Below are positions 55,042 through 62,880 of a stretch of 64,000 nt of DNA, piece by piece (the first letter of the stretch is position 1; each line of letters opens with the position of its first letter). The notes beneath the pieces were generated by a model. That model saw only the letters and a list, made by a program, of their open reading frames with translations, had not been told where the DNA came from and searched no databases. Source of the DNA: Streptomyces sp. SAI-135 (lineage in GTDB: Bacteria; Actinomycetota; Actinomycetes; Streptomycetales; Streptomycetaceae); the NCBI RefSeq assembly GCF_029893805.1, contig NZ_JARXYP010000001.1, forward strand, positions 620,001-684,000, read 5' to 3'. The position numbers and the translations under genes are program-made.

Positions 55042-55222
55042 CCTGACGCTTCGCTCGCGAGCGGTCAGCAGAGCGCACACCCTGCGGATGAGGACGACCG
55101 CTCATCACATCGCCGCAGGTCCACGTGTCCCGCGGGTGGCCGGACGGTTCGCATGACCACCTCAGACATGCCACCAGACGACAACACGCCCACACGGCGA
55201 TGCCTGTGAACAGGCCAAACAG

Positions 55223-55263
55223 CGAACCGCTGCCGGATATCCATCACTTCCGGCAGCGGTTCG
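55223..55263. terminator. Bidirectional 14-bp-stem hairpin between convergent genes
   Basis: CGAACCGCTGCCGG pairs perfectly with CCGGCAGCGGTTCG across a 13-base loop. It lies between the 3' ends of the Sua5-like gene (ends 55041) and the secreted hydrolase gene (ends 55336). It is the strongest simple hairpin in the window and a likely terminator for both. Confidence 0.72.
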
Positions 55264-55335
55264 CGTCGTGACTGCGCCTGAGGCGCACAACTCATGTGGC
55301 AGACCATGGCCGGCCGGGCCAGGGCGTGCGGTGGT

Positions 55336-56163
55336 TCAGTTGGTACCGCGGTCCGCCTGCTCGACCAGGTCCGATACCGCCTCGGGGTGGCTGACCATGG
55401 CGGCGTGCGAGGAGTCGATCTCGACGGCGTGCGCTCCGATACGCTCGGCCTCCCAGCGCTGGAGGTTCGTGCTGTTCGCGTGGTCCTGCTTGGCGATCAG
55501 GAACCACGAGGGAATGGTCTTCCACGCGGCCGCCGTGGCCTTCTGGTTGAGGGCCGCCAGGTCGATCCCCTTCTGCGAGTCCGCCATGTCGGCCGCCACG
55601 GTCGGATTGACGTCCCCGGCGAAGGTGTCGCGGAACTTGGCCCGATCGATGTACGCGTCGGTGCCCTGGGATCCGTCCGGCTCCGTGAACTTCACCAGCT
55701 GCAACGGGAGGGCCGGCGCGGGGTCGTCGACCTGGTGGGCCTTCAGGTCGGCCAGGGACTCGCCGACGTCCGGCACCGAGGCCGCCACGTAGACGAGGGC
55801 CTTGACGTCCGGGTCACCCGCAGCCGCCTGGGTGATGACCGCCCCGCCGTAGGAGTGGCCGACGAGGATGATCGGTCCGTTGATGCTGTTGAGGAAGTCG
55901 CGGACGTAGGCGGCGTCGCTGGGGAGGCCACGCAGCGGGTTGTTCGCGGCACGGACCGGATAGCCGTCCTTGCGCAGGTTGTCCATCGCGCCGTACCACC
56001 CGGAGGCGTCCGCGAACGCACCGTGCACGAAGACGACAGTCGGCTTGGGAGTGTCGACGTGGTGGTCGGCCACCGCGGCGCCGGCAACCGGGATGGAGAC
56101 GGCGGCTACGGCCGTGAGAGCAGCGGCAACGAACGCGGATCGCCGAAGGGCAGGCAGAGTCAC
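55336..56163 (-). CDS. Secreted alpha/beta hydrolase
   Basis: 275 residues from GTG 56163, with AACGAGG 5 bases upstream. A Sec signal (LRRSAFVAAALTAVAAVSIP, ending AGAAVADH) precedes the catalytic domain. The oxyanion strand is VVFVHGAFADASGW, the nucleophile serine is in LVGHSYGGAV, an acid lies near FLIAKQDHANS and the histidine is in IDSSHAAMVSHPEAV. This is the RsbQ/esterase-like group common in streptomycetes (annotated alpha/beta fold hydrolase). The upstream region carries inverted copies of AGAAAGAACG, suggesting repressor control. The substrate is unknown. Confidence 0.87.
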   Translation of the reverse strand: MTLPALRRSAFVAAALTAVAAVSIPVAGAAVADHHVDTPKPTVVFVHGAFADASGWYGAMDNLRKDGYPVRAANNPLRGLPSDAAYVRDFLNSINGPIILVGHSYGGAVITQAAAGDPDVKALVYVAASVPDVGESLADLKAHQVDDPAPALPLQLVKFTEPDGSQGTDAYIDRAKFRDTFAGDVNPTVAADMADSQKGIDLAALNQKATAAAWKTIPSWFLIAKQDHANSTNLQRWEAERIGAHAVEIDSSHAAMVSHPEAVSDLVEQADRGTN

Positions 56164-56178
56164 TGGAACCTCGTTTAT

Positions 56179-56251
56179 AGAAAGAACGATCTGTCTTCTT
56201 TGGACAGCGTCACACAAGTGCCGCATATACGCAAGGCAGAACGTTCTTTCT
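56179..56251. promoter_or_regulatory. Inverted operator-like repeats upstream of the secreted hydrolase
   Basis: AGAAAGAACG at 56179-56188 (plus) and its inverse CGTTCTTTCT at 56242-56251, 53 bp apart. The distal copy is part of the perfect palindrome AGAACGTTCT (56238-56247). The spacing could allow looping by a TetR- or MarR-type repressor. No such gene is adjacent, so the regulator is unknown. Confidence 0.55.
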
Positions 56252-56319
56252 ACATCAAAGCCCCGTACGACACAGCCGTTTCAAGGTCAGGTCCCCACGC
56301 GGCAACCCGCTCACGCGGA

Positions 56320-56528
56320 CCGGCTGTCCTTCGCACCATCGAGGGCGCGCGTGGCATCGACGACCGCACTGGCGGTCTCACACCGGGCAAAGAGGCCGAC
56401 CTGTCATGGTCGCCGGGGACGTGCTCAAGGAGGGCGGCGCCCTCAAGGGCGGTGAAGCCGTTTTCACGCAAGCCTCGGTCTCCCGGGACCGCCTGTTCCG
56501 CGCGGCAGGCACCCCCCGTCCCGCCTGA
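56320..56528 (+). pseudogene. Amidohydrolase C-terminal remnant
   Basis: One frame reads TIEGARGIDDRTGGLTPGKE followed by ADL, the conserved end of the metal-dependent amidohydrolase barrel (GA..IG.D...G.L.PGK.ADL). Immediately after, another frame reads VAGDVLKEGGALKGGEAVFT and SRDRLFRAAG before a TGA at 56528, the usual final beta-sandwich and helix. About 30 residues between the two are missing along with the whole N-terminal domain. A cytosine/guanine-deaminase-like or chlorohydrolase-like relative is the likely ancestor. Confidence 0.62.
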
Positions 56529-56927
56529 GCCGCACGCGAGCCAAGAGGCCACGCCACGCACGGTCCGCCGGGCGACAGGTGCGGATATGCGACATCGCTG
56601 GGCATTCCTGGGAGTTGGCGTCACTGCCTGTCCGCCGATACACGGTCGCAGCCGGTCGCCCGGCCGAGCGGGCGGCTCTGCTGGGACCGGACTTGATGGC
56701 GGCACGAGTCCGAACCACCCGGCCCGCGGGCTGTGTTGTGGGCCGGCCGCTGGACAGTGATCGCAATGAGGGAGCCTGGCAGCCACAGTGCCCCATCGGG
56801 TCGCCCGACTCACCGGGTGTCCGTTCGGTCCCCTACCGGTGTTTGACGGCGACGGCGACGGCGAGCTAGGCCCTGAAGGCGGGGTCCCATCTCGCCGTGC
56901 CTGACTTCAGTGCCGGGCTGTGAGGCC
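56529..56927. other. Intergenic region, no gene recognised
   Basis: About 400 bp with GC-driven open frames on both strands and no domain, ribosome site or repeat of note. It separates the amidohydrolase remnant from the 3' end of the EthD-like gene. Confidence 0.4.
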
Positions 56928-57233
56928 TCAGTAGGTGAAGGAGATTCCGCGGAGTCGGGTGGGGGTGAGGTCGGTGTAGCGAACGATGTCGTTCATCACC
57001 GCCTCGCTCTCCGGCGAACTGAACGCTGCGCGGGCGGCCTCTTCGTCGCGGAACTGGTTCACCGCCACGACCACGATGTTCCCCTCACCCTTGGGATATG
57101 CGGCGGTGCTGGACTCCAGTCCGTACCGCTCCCAGGACTTGCGCACCAGCGGCAGGTGTTCGGACTCGAAGTACTCATGATCGAACCGGAAGTCCTCTCC
57201 ACTCGACCTGTAGATCACGAAGACGGTTTCCAT
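56928..57233 (-). CDS. EthD-like small dimeric alpha+beta-barrel protein
   Basis: 101 residues from ATG 57233, with AGAGGAAACC upstream. The ferredoxin-like barrel pattern of EthD proteins is visible: VFVIYRSSGEDFRFDHEYFE, then SEHLPLVRKSWERYGLESST, then VVAVNQFRDEEAARAAFSSP, with a final YTDLTPTRLRG. Family members assist ring-cleavage or ether-degrading pathways, often as isomerases or unknown accessory factors. It lies 63 bp downstream of an alpha/beta hydrolase gene on the same strand, so they may share a transcript. Confidence 0.78.
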   Translation of the reverse strand: METVFVIYRSSGEDFRFDHEYFESEHLPLVRKSWERYGLESSTAAYPKGEGNIVVVAVNQFRDEEAARAAFSSPESEAVMNDIVRYTDLTPTRLRGISFTY

Positions 57234-57296
57234 GGGTTTCCTCTTCCACCATTTTCCAGTGCACGGCCGACGCATCCCGGCGCGGCCGGAGGGGGA

Positions 57297-58070
57297 CTAC
57301 GCGGGCAGGCGGCCCACGAAGTCGAGCAGCAGAGCGCAGAAGGATTCGGGCTGTTCCAGCGGAGCGAGGTGCCCGGCATCCGGAAGGACGACGACCTCGC
57401 CGGCCCCGAGCTCGTCACTCAGGCCCTCTCCGCCTTCGAAGAAGTCAGGCATGTCGAGTTCACCGACGCCGACCAGCGCGGGAACGGTCAGGCCGCGCAG
57501 GACACCCGTGCCCGTGCCCAGCGGGTCCGCCGCCGGCTTCGGTTCGCCGTACGCGATGCGCGCGGCCAGTTGATTGCGCATCATGACGGCGGCGTGCTCG
57601 CGTATGTCGTCCGGTGCCTTCGGCGACGTCCATGCCTCGACACCTGCCTGTACGGCGGCTTCGATGTCGCCCTCCTCCAGCGCGGCCCGCTCCCTGTCCC
57701 ACGCGACCCGCAGGCGGGAGGACGGCGGCAGGTCGTGCGGCCGGTAGCCGATGGACACCAAGCCCTTCACACGCCGGGGTTCTGTGACGGCGGTCTGGAG
57801 CGCCACCAGAGCACCGAGCGAGTTCCCGGCGAGGGTGAAACGGTCGACACCGAGGTGGTCGAGTGTGTCCAGCACATCGGCCCAGGGAGTCACCCCGTCC
57901 CGGCTGGCCGTGGCGGCATCGCCGTGGCCGGGCAGATCCAAGGCGACGGCCCGGACGCCGGCTTCGGCGAGCAGGGGAAGGTGTGCCCGCCACATCGTGC
58001 GGTCGACAGGCCTGGCGTGCAGCAGCACGACCGTCTCGCCTTGGCCTGTTTCATCAAACGGAAGAATCAC
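57297..58070 (-). CDS. Alpha/beta hydrolase (3-oxoadipate enol-lactonase-like)
   Basis: 257 residues from GTG 58070; the frame is open to a GTG at 58289 but the extra sequence is not domain-like. The oxyanion region is VVLLHARPVDRTMWRAHLPL (the usual HG is HA), the nucleophile serine is in LAGNSLGALVALQ, an acid in GVGELDMPDF and the histidine in LPDAGHLAPLEQP. A GGAG lies 13 bases before GTG 58070, giving a leader of about 215 nt if the promoter at 58293 is used. That promoter carries the same palindrome as the MmyB regulator gene, so it is probably controlled by that regulator. Confidence 0.84.
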   Translation of the reverse strand: MILPFDETGQGETVVLLHARPVDRTMWRAHLPLLAEAGVRAVALDLPGHGDAATASRDGVTPWADVLDTLDHLGVDRFTLAGNSLGALVALQTAVTEPRRVKGLVSIGYRPHDLPPSSRLRVAWDRERAALEEGDIEAAVQAGVEAWTSPKAPDDIREHAAVMMRNQLAARIAYGEPKPAADPLGTGTGVLRGLTVPALVGVGELDMPDFFEGGEGLSDELGAGEVVVLPDAGHLAPLEQPESFCALLLDFVGRLPA

Positions 58071-58292
58071 GTCGAAGAGCTTTCTCCGAGGGTGAAGGGC
58101 AATTACTCCGGGAATCCGGGTCTGCGCGGCACCCGTGCGTACATTCGGTCGACCCGGCTCACGTCCGGAGCCGGACTGCTGCGGCACAGTCGGCCGCCGG
58201 ACGTTCCTCGGGATGCGGAAGAACGGCCGTATCACTTGGTGGCTGACGGGACTTGGAGGCAGGAGGCACCACGGCCTCGCCTCCCGCACACC

Positions 58293-58338
58293 ACGCTAAA
58301 GGCTGGTGAGTGCGAGGGCGTGGGTGCACTGCACCCAC
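58293..58338 (-). promoter_or_regulatory. Promoter with palindromic operator, copy A
   Basis: GTGGGTGCACTGCACCCAC (58320-58338) is a 19-bp palindrome about a single central base. On the minus strand a -10-like TAGCGT (complement of 58293-58298) follows exactly 22 bp after the TGGGTGCA-type core. Copy B at 60619-60663 has the same core, the same five following bases (CGCCC) and the same 22-bp distance. It would drive the hydrolase gene at 57297-58070. Confidence 0.7.
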
Positions 58339-58371
58339 CTACCGCCTCGCTCAGACATACCGGTTACGCCC

Positions 58372-58610
58372 TATGACCCAGCCCCCGCCCATCATGGCCG
58401 CCCACACCACCAGCAGCACGATCAGCGGCATGGTCCAGTCCCGAATTTCGGCTTCAGCGGGAAGGCGACGCCCGTGAACACCACTAGATTCCGAAGTGCA
58501 CTTCGATGTCAGCGAGGCGGCGAGGTGCCGGCAAGCGCGGCCCGCATGTTGACCGCGGCGAGCATGACACCGATGAGTAGCAGCGCCGGATGCGTCCGCC
58601 GACTCCTTTC
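58372..58610 (-). pseudogene. MFS transporter remnant, CynX/NimT type
   Basis: The minus strand reads HPALLLIGVMLAAVNMRAAL then AGTSPP, the standard first helix of CynX/NimT-family permeases. After a short scrambled stretch (LADIEVHFGI, stop) it reads DWTMPLIVLLVVWAAMMGGG followed by WVIGRNRYV and TGA at 58372, the typical last helix and tail. The ten middle helices (about 330 residues) are deleted. It lies just upstream of promoter copy A, where an intact relative would be a plausible target of an MmyB regulator. Confidence 0.68.
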
Positions 58611-58836
58611 GTGTCTCGCCGTACGCGGCGCGCAGGTCTGCGGAAGGCTTCCGGTGCCCAGCCCACGGCGCCGTCGGCGAACGGGCCGGCGGACGTGGGT
58701 GCGGCCCCGGAGCGGGGCCTGTGCGAGGACACCGGGAAGCCCTTCTGCAAGCGTGGTGCTGCGGCGAGATGCCGTCACACGGGGTTCCGCGCCTGCTGCT
58801 GCGAACCGGCCTCAGGACGATCGCGGAAGGTCTGGG

Positions 58837-59736
58837 CTATGCGGCCGCGTCCAGTTCCGCCAGCTCCGTCTCGGTCAGGCTCAGTTGGGACGATGCCAGG
58901 TTCTCCTCCAGGTGGGCGACCTTGGAGGTGCCGGGAATGGGGAGCATGACCTCGGAGCGCTCCAACAGCCAGGCGAGTGCCACGTTGGACGGAGTGGAGT
59001 CGTGCGCGGCTGCGATGCGGTCGACCGGCCCGCCGGGGCGGGCCAGCTGGCCCGCGGCCACGGGCGCCCAGGGAATGAAGCCGATACCGTGCCGAGTGCA
59101 GTAGTCCAGGACGTCGGCCGAGCTCCGGTCGGTGAGGTTGTACCGGTTCTGGACCGTGACGATGTCCGCGATCCGACGGGCCTGCTCGATCTGGTCGACC
59201 GTGACCTGGGACAGCCCGATCGCTACGATCTTGCCCTCGTCCTGGAGGTTCTTCAACTCGCCGACCTGGTCCTCCAACGGCACCTTCGGGTCAACGCGAT
59301 GGAGCTGGAACAGGTCGATCTGGTCCAGGCCGAGCCGGCGCAGGCTCATCAGCGCCTCCTGGCGGAGGTACTCCGGGCGACCGACCGGCGGCCACGCCTT
59401 GGGACCAAGGCGTACCAGCTCATCTCCGCGCCTGATGATGTCCGGACCGTTGCGCGTCAGCCCCGCCTTGGTCGCGATCAATACACCCTGCGGGTAGGGG
59501 TGAATGGCCTCCCGGATGATCTCCTCGCTGATGTAGGGGCCGTAGGAGTTGGCGGTGTCGATCAGCTGCACGCCGAGTTCGACGGCACGCCGCACGACAC
59601 GCACGCACTCCGCACGGTCCTCCGGTTCGCCCCACACCCCGAGCCCGGTCAGCCGCATGGCGCCGAAGCCCAGACGAGCGATCTTCTTCCCGGCAATCTC
59701 GTAGGTGCCAACGCGGTCGGCGAGGGATGTGGTCAT
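58837..59736 (-). CDS. Aldo/keto reductase
   Basis: 299 residues. Motifs: LGFGAMRLTG at the N-terminus, LIDTANSYGPYISEE (catalytic D and Y), VLIATKAGLTRNG (K), QIDLFQLHRVDP (H), VQNRYNLTDRSSADVLDYC, and MLPIPGTSKVAHLEENLASS for the cofactor phosphate. It overlaps the MmyB regulator gene by ATGA and so belongs to a two-gene operon driven from promoter copy B. Regulator/AKR pairs of this kind are common in streptomycetes, probably for detoxifying carbonyl compounds. The substrate is unknown. Confidence 0.92.
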   Translation of the reverse strand: MTTSLADRVGTYEIAGKKIARLGFGAMRLTGLGVWGEPEDRAECVRVVRRAVELGVQLIDTANSYGPYISEEIIREAIHPYPQGVLIATKAGLTRNGPDIIRRGDELVRLGPKAWPPVGRPEYLRQEALMSLRRLGLDQIDLFQLHRVDPKVPLEDQVGELKNLQDEGKIVAIGLSQVTVDQIEQARRIADIVTVQNRYNLTDRSSADVLDYCTRHGIGFIPWAPVAAGQLARPGGPVDRIAAAHDSTPSNVALAWLLERSEVMLPIPGTSKVAHLEENLASSQLSLTETELAELDAAA

Positions 59737-60611
59737 GGTCGGGTGTCACCTTTCTCCAGGGCTGTCTCCTGGTCGGAGTTCTCGGCATCGGCAGTCGCCT
59801 GCTCGGCCAGACGGCGAAGGAGGACCAGGCCGTCTTGGCTGGCGCTGCCGGGTTCGGCGCTGTAGACAGACAGATGCTGACCAGGGGCGCTGGCGACCGC
59901 CAGCGTCTCGAAGTGCAGCCGCAGTTCCCCTACGCGCGGGTGCACGAAATGCTTCTTCTCCCGGGTCCGTGGACGCACCTCGTAACGAGCCCACAGGTTG
60001 GCGAACGCCGGACTGTGCAGGGTCAGTTCGCCGACGACGCGCTCGATGTGCTCATCCGAGGGGAACTGTGAGGACGACGCCCGCAGATTGCTCACCGCGA
60101 GCCGAGACGCGGCGTCCCAGTCGCCGTAGAAGGACCTCGCGTACGGGTCCAGGAAGATCATGCGCAGCAGGTTGTCGTACCGAGCGAACCCGCGGTACAG
60201 CTCCCGCGCCATCGCGTTCGCGCCCAGGATGTCCTGCGCGGCGCCGACCAGGAAGGCGGGTACGTCCGGCATGCTGTCCATCAGCCGCAACAGCTCCGGA
60301 GCGACGGTCAGCGACGCGGCCGCCCCCGCCCCGAACACCGGAAGGCCGAGCCGGAACAGATGCGAAGCGGCGGCGTCATCCAACCGCAGTGCACTGGCGA
60401 TCGACCGCAGCACCTGGTCGGACGGATGTCGTTCTCTGCCCTGCTCCAACCGGATGTAGTAGTCCGTGCTCACCCCAGCGAGCAACGCCACCTCGTCACG
60501 CCGGAGCCCTGGCACCCGCCGTGGACCGTCGTCAGGCAGACCGACGTCCTGCGGCCGGACCAGAGCGCGTCGGGCACGCAGATAGTCACCGAGCTTGTTC
60601 TCACTGTCCAC
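59733..60611 (-). CDS. MmyB-like XRE-family regulator
   Basis: 292 residues from GTG 60611. The GTG at 60617 lies only one base after the -10 hexamer and therefore upstream of the expected transcription start. GTG 60611 sits 7 bases after it, which suggests a leaderless message. The helix-turn-helix is RRVPGLRRDEVALLAGVSTD with YYIRLEQGRERHP. The MmyB ligand domain includes PAFLVGAAQDILGANAMARE, DPYARSFYGDWDAASRLAV and VGELRLHFETLAVASAPGQH. It is co-transcribed with the aldo/keto reductase and probably binds the palindromes at 58320 and 60647. Confidence 0.9.
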   Translation of the reverse strand: MDSENKLGDYLRARRALVRPQDVGLPDDGPRRVPGLRRDEVALLAGVSTDYYIRLEQGRERHPSDQVLRSIASALRLDDAAASHLFRLGLPVFGAGAAASLTVAPELLRLMDSMPDVPAFLVGAAQDILGANAMARELYRGFARYDNLLRMIFLDPYARSFYGDWDAASRLAVSNLRASSSQFPSDEHIERVVGELTLHSPAFANLWARYEVRPRTREKKHFVHPRVGELRLHFETLAVASAPGQHLSVYSAEPGSASQDGLVLLRRLAEQATADAENSDQETALEKGDTRP

Positions 60612-60618
60612 GTTCACG

Positions 60619-60663
60619 ACACTAGTGCGGACCGGCCGCCGGGGCGTGGGTGCAGTGCACCCA
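60619..60663 (-). promoter_or_regulatory. Promoter with palindromic operator, copy B
   Basis: TGGGTGCAGTGCACCCA (60647-60663) is a perfect palindrome about one central base. On the minus strand -10-like TAGTGT (complement of 60619-60624) follows 22 bp later, matching copy A at 58293-58338. The palindrome covers the -35 position, where no -35 consensus is visible. The bound protein may therefore act as an activator there. Confidence 0.72.
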
Positions 60664-60867
60664 GGCTGACCAGAGGCAACGCTGTGGCACCGCCCCGGTC
60701 AGTCCGGCGGCTCGGTCCCGACGCGGCAAACACGCAGGTGGCGCTGGGTGACTTCCATGCGAAAGGCTTACCGGAAGGCAGTCACCGCGTTGCTTGCTCG
60801 CGTGGTAGGACATCGCCGCCACCGCGGACCGTACGACCCGCGGTGCCGCTCACCAGGACGAGGTCGC

Positions 60868-61010
60868 CGACTGCGGGAGTTCATCGACACCCACGACTGG
60901 ATCACCTGCCAGATGGTGCCGGTCTACGCACCGGACCCCTATCCCGTCGAGAGCATCTGGTCCCTGCTGCGGCGCAGCGGCCACGTCAACACCGTCTTCA
61001 CCGTGTCTCA
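60868..61010 (+). pseudogene. IS630-family transposase C-terminal remnant
   Basis: The frame reads LREFIDTHDWITCQMVPVYA, then PDPYPVESIWSLLRRSGHVN and TVFTVSQ. This is the last part of the IS630/DDE-superfamily domain: LPxYAPDLNPVExxWSLLKR normally holds the catalytic glutamate, here in PVESIW. N-terminal helix-turn-helix and the first two catalytic aspartates are absent. It is cut off by the 3' end of the esterase gene. Confidence 0.72.
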
Positions 61011-61880
61011 GAGGTCGAAGAACTGGGTGATGATGTCCGCGGTGTCGAGCTGGTGGCTGGTCTTGCCGACGAGTGCCGGCGCGGAGGAGGGACCGGGAAC
61101 GGTGTGGCCGCCTCCATGGATCGTGTAGAGGACCACCGGGGGGACACCTTTTACCTCATACGTTGTGCGTTCGACCTCGGTGGGGTCGGCCGTAGTGTTC
61201 CTCGGCAAGCGTGTGGTCGTGGGTTCGGTGGTGATCCCGTTGCGCTCGGCGAAGTAGCGAGCTGTGCGGGTGGCCGACCAGCTCGATCCACCTACTTTGA
61301 AGAGGGTACGCAGGGCCCAGTTCATGGTGCCGCCCTGGTAGGAGACGATGGGGTCCTTGGTGCCGTGTATCAGCAAGACAGGCAAGGAAGCCCAAGGTGC
61401 CTGACTGGCGAGGAAGTTCTCCGGTGCGGGCATGGTTGCCGCGATCACCGTCGCACCCGCCAGCAGGCCGGGGGTTTCGTGCGCGAGACGTATGACCATC
61501 TGGCCGCCGTTGGAGTAGCCGACCCCATAGACGCGGCTGGGGTCGATGCGCCGGTCCGAGGCGTACGTGGCGATGACCGCGCGGGCGAACCCGACATCGT
61601 CGATGTCGGCTCTGCGGGCCGGAAAGCGGCTTTCGCGTCGGGCGTCGTTCCAGTTGCCGCGATAACCGTCGAGGTAGGCGACCAGTGCACCCCGGGCGGC
61701 GAGCGCGTCGAAGACGCCGCCGGTGAAGGCGCGGTGCTTGTCGCCGGTCTGGCCGGAACCGTGGAACACAAGAATCAGTGGCTTGGCCTCGCCCGGAGCC
61801 GCGGTGCCGACAAGGGTGAAAGTGCGGGTGGCCTCGCCGACGGTGACACTGCCGCGGGTGGCTGTGAGGGTGCTGGGCAT
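61008..61880 (-). CDS. PHB-depolymerase/LpqC-type esterase
   Basis: 290 residues from ATG 61880. The alpha/beta-hydrolase core shows LILVFHGSGQTGDKHRAFTG (oxyanion), the nucleophile serine in VYGVGYSNGGQMVIRLAHE, the acid in LIHGTKDPIVSYQGG and the histidine in IHGGGHTVPGP. This is the esterase_PHB (poly-3-hydroxybutyrate depolymerase/feruloyl esterase) family. No signal peptide is apparent from this start, so it is probably intracellular. It lies 14 bp after the epoxide-hydrolase-like gene and shares its operon and TetR-controlled promoter. Confidence 0.86.
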   Translation of the reverse strand: MPSTLTATRGSVTVGEATRTFTLVGTAAPGEAKPLILVFHGSGQTGDKHRAFTGGVFDALAARGALVAYLDGYRGNWNDARRESRFPARRADIDDVGFARAVIATYASDRRIDPSRVYGVGYSNGGQMVIRLAHETPGLLAGATVIAATMPAPENFLASQAPWASLPVLLIHGTKDPIVSYQGGTMNWALRTLFKVGGSSWSATRTARYFAERNGITTEPTTTRLPRNTTADPTEVERTTYEVKGVPPVVLYTIHGGGHTVPGPSSAPALVGKTSHQLDTADIITQFFDL

Positions 61881-61894
61881 GGTGTTTCTCCGGT

Positions 61895-62788
61895 TCAGGC
61901 GAAGAAGTCGATCAAGGTGCGGGCCATCCACTCGGGCGCTTCCTCAGGCACGAAATGTGCCGCACCCGGTGCGACGGCGCCTGTGGTGTTCGGGGCAACC
62001 TGCCGCACCGCCTGCTCGACGCCATCACGCATGCCGTGCTCGCCCCCGATCGCCAGAACCGGAATCTCCAGAGGCCCCTCGGCGGCCAGCGTGACCACCT
62101 GGTCCCCGGACTCTCCAGCGCGGTAGAACTCGAAGCTCGCGTGCAAGGCGGCGGGGTCGCGCAGGGCGTCGACGTAGACGTCGACCGCAGTCTGCGGGAT
62201 GGCCTCAGGACTGGCGGCTTTGGTGGCGAACTGGTAGCCGAAGTAGATCTCCTCGCGGCCGGACACCATGCGCTCGTTGATCTCGGCCAGACGGTTGAAG
62301 ACGAAGTGCCAGGCCAGCTCGTTGACCTCGGGAGGCATGAGCAGTGGGGGCATCGGACTGAAGCCGGGGAGGACCGCTTCGGCCAGCACGAGCCTGCTCA
62401 CCCGGTCGCGATGGCGAGCGGCGAGCACGTAGCCGACCATCATCCCCAGGTCGTAGCCCGCGACCTGGAAGCTGTCGTGGCCCAAGGAGGTCATCAGGCC
62501 GGCCATGTCATCGGCCAGGGTTACCGCGTCGTACCCGCTGGCAGGCTTGCTGCTGGCACCCATGCCGCGCATGTCGGCGGCCACGACCGTGAAGTGCTCG
62601 GCGAGAGCGGGCATCATCAGCCGCCAGCAGTACCAGAACTGAGGCCAACCCGGCAACAGCAGCAGCGCCGGGCCGGACCCGCCGACCACGGCGTGCAGTT
62701 CGACGCCGTTCACCTCAACGGTGCGGCTGGTGAAGGTGTCGCTGAATCCGGCGGGAAGGTGCGGGACCGCGTCCGCGGTGAAAGGCAT
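61895..62788 (-). CDS. Epoxide-hydrolase/haloalkane-dehalogenase-like alpha/beta hydrolase
   Basis: 297 residues from ATG 62788, with GAGGAG upstream. The oxyanion motif is LLLLPGWPQFWYCW, and the nucleophile is aspartate in VAGYDLGMMVGY, as in epoxide hydrolases and dehalogenases rather than esterases. The lid domain carries YF in EEIYFGYQFATK, and the histidine lies in AAHFVPEEAPEW. It acts through a covalent alkyl-enzyme ester. It is first in a two-gene operon with the downstream esterase and faces a TetR gene. The operator overlaps the spacer of its promoter. Confidence 0.86.
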   Translation of the reverse strand: MPFTADAVPHLPAGFSDTFTSRTVEVNGVELHAVVGGSGPALLLLPGWPQFWYCWRLMMPALAEHFTVVAADMRGMGASSKPASGYDAVTLADDMAGLMTSLGHDSFQVAGYDLGMMVGYVLAARHRDRVSRLVLAEAVLPGFSPMPPLLMPPEVNELAWHFVFNRLAEINERMVSGREEIYFGYQFATKAASPEAIPQTAVDVYVDALRDPAALHASFEFYRAGESGDQVVTLAAEGPLEIPVLAIGGEHGMRDGVEQAVRQVAPNTTGAVAPGAAHFVPEEAPEWMARTLIDFFA

Positions 62789-62811
62789 AGGTGTCTCCTC
62801 GTGCGGACCCA

Positions 62812-62840
62812 ACCGTAAGTGGATGAGTCATCCGCTTCAA
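62812..62840 (-). promoter_or_regulatory. Promoter of the epoxide-hydrolase operon with TetR-type operator in the spacer
   Basis: On the minus strand TTGAAG (62835-62840) and TACGGT (62812-62817) are 17 bp apart. The near-perfect palindrome AGTGGATGA-G-TCATCCGCT (62818-62836, one mismatched pair) fills the spacer. A related half-site AAGCGGATA follows at 62849-62857. This is a classic repressor-blocked promoter. Confidence 0.7.
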
Positions 62841-62880
62841 GGTAACACAAGCGGATAGAGTATCTGGTTATGCTGTGGGT

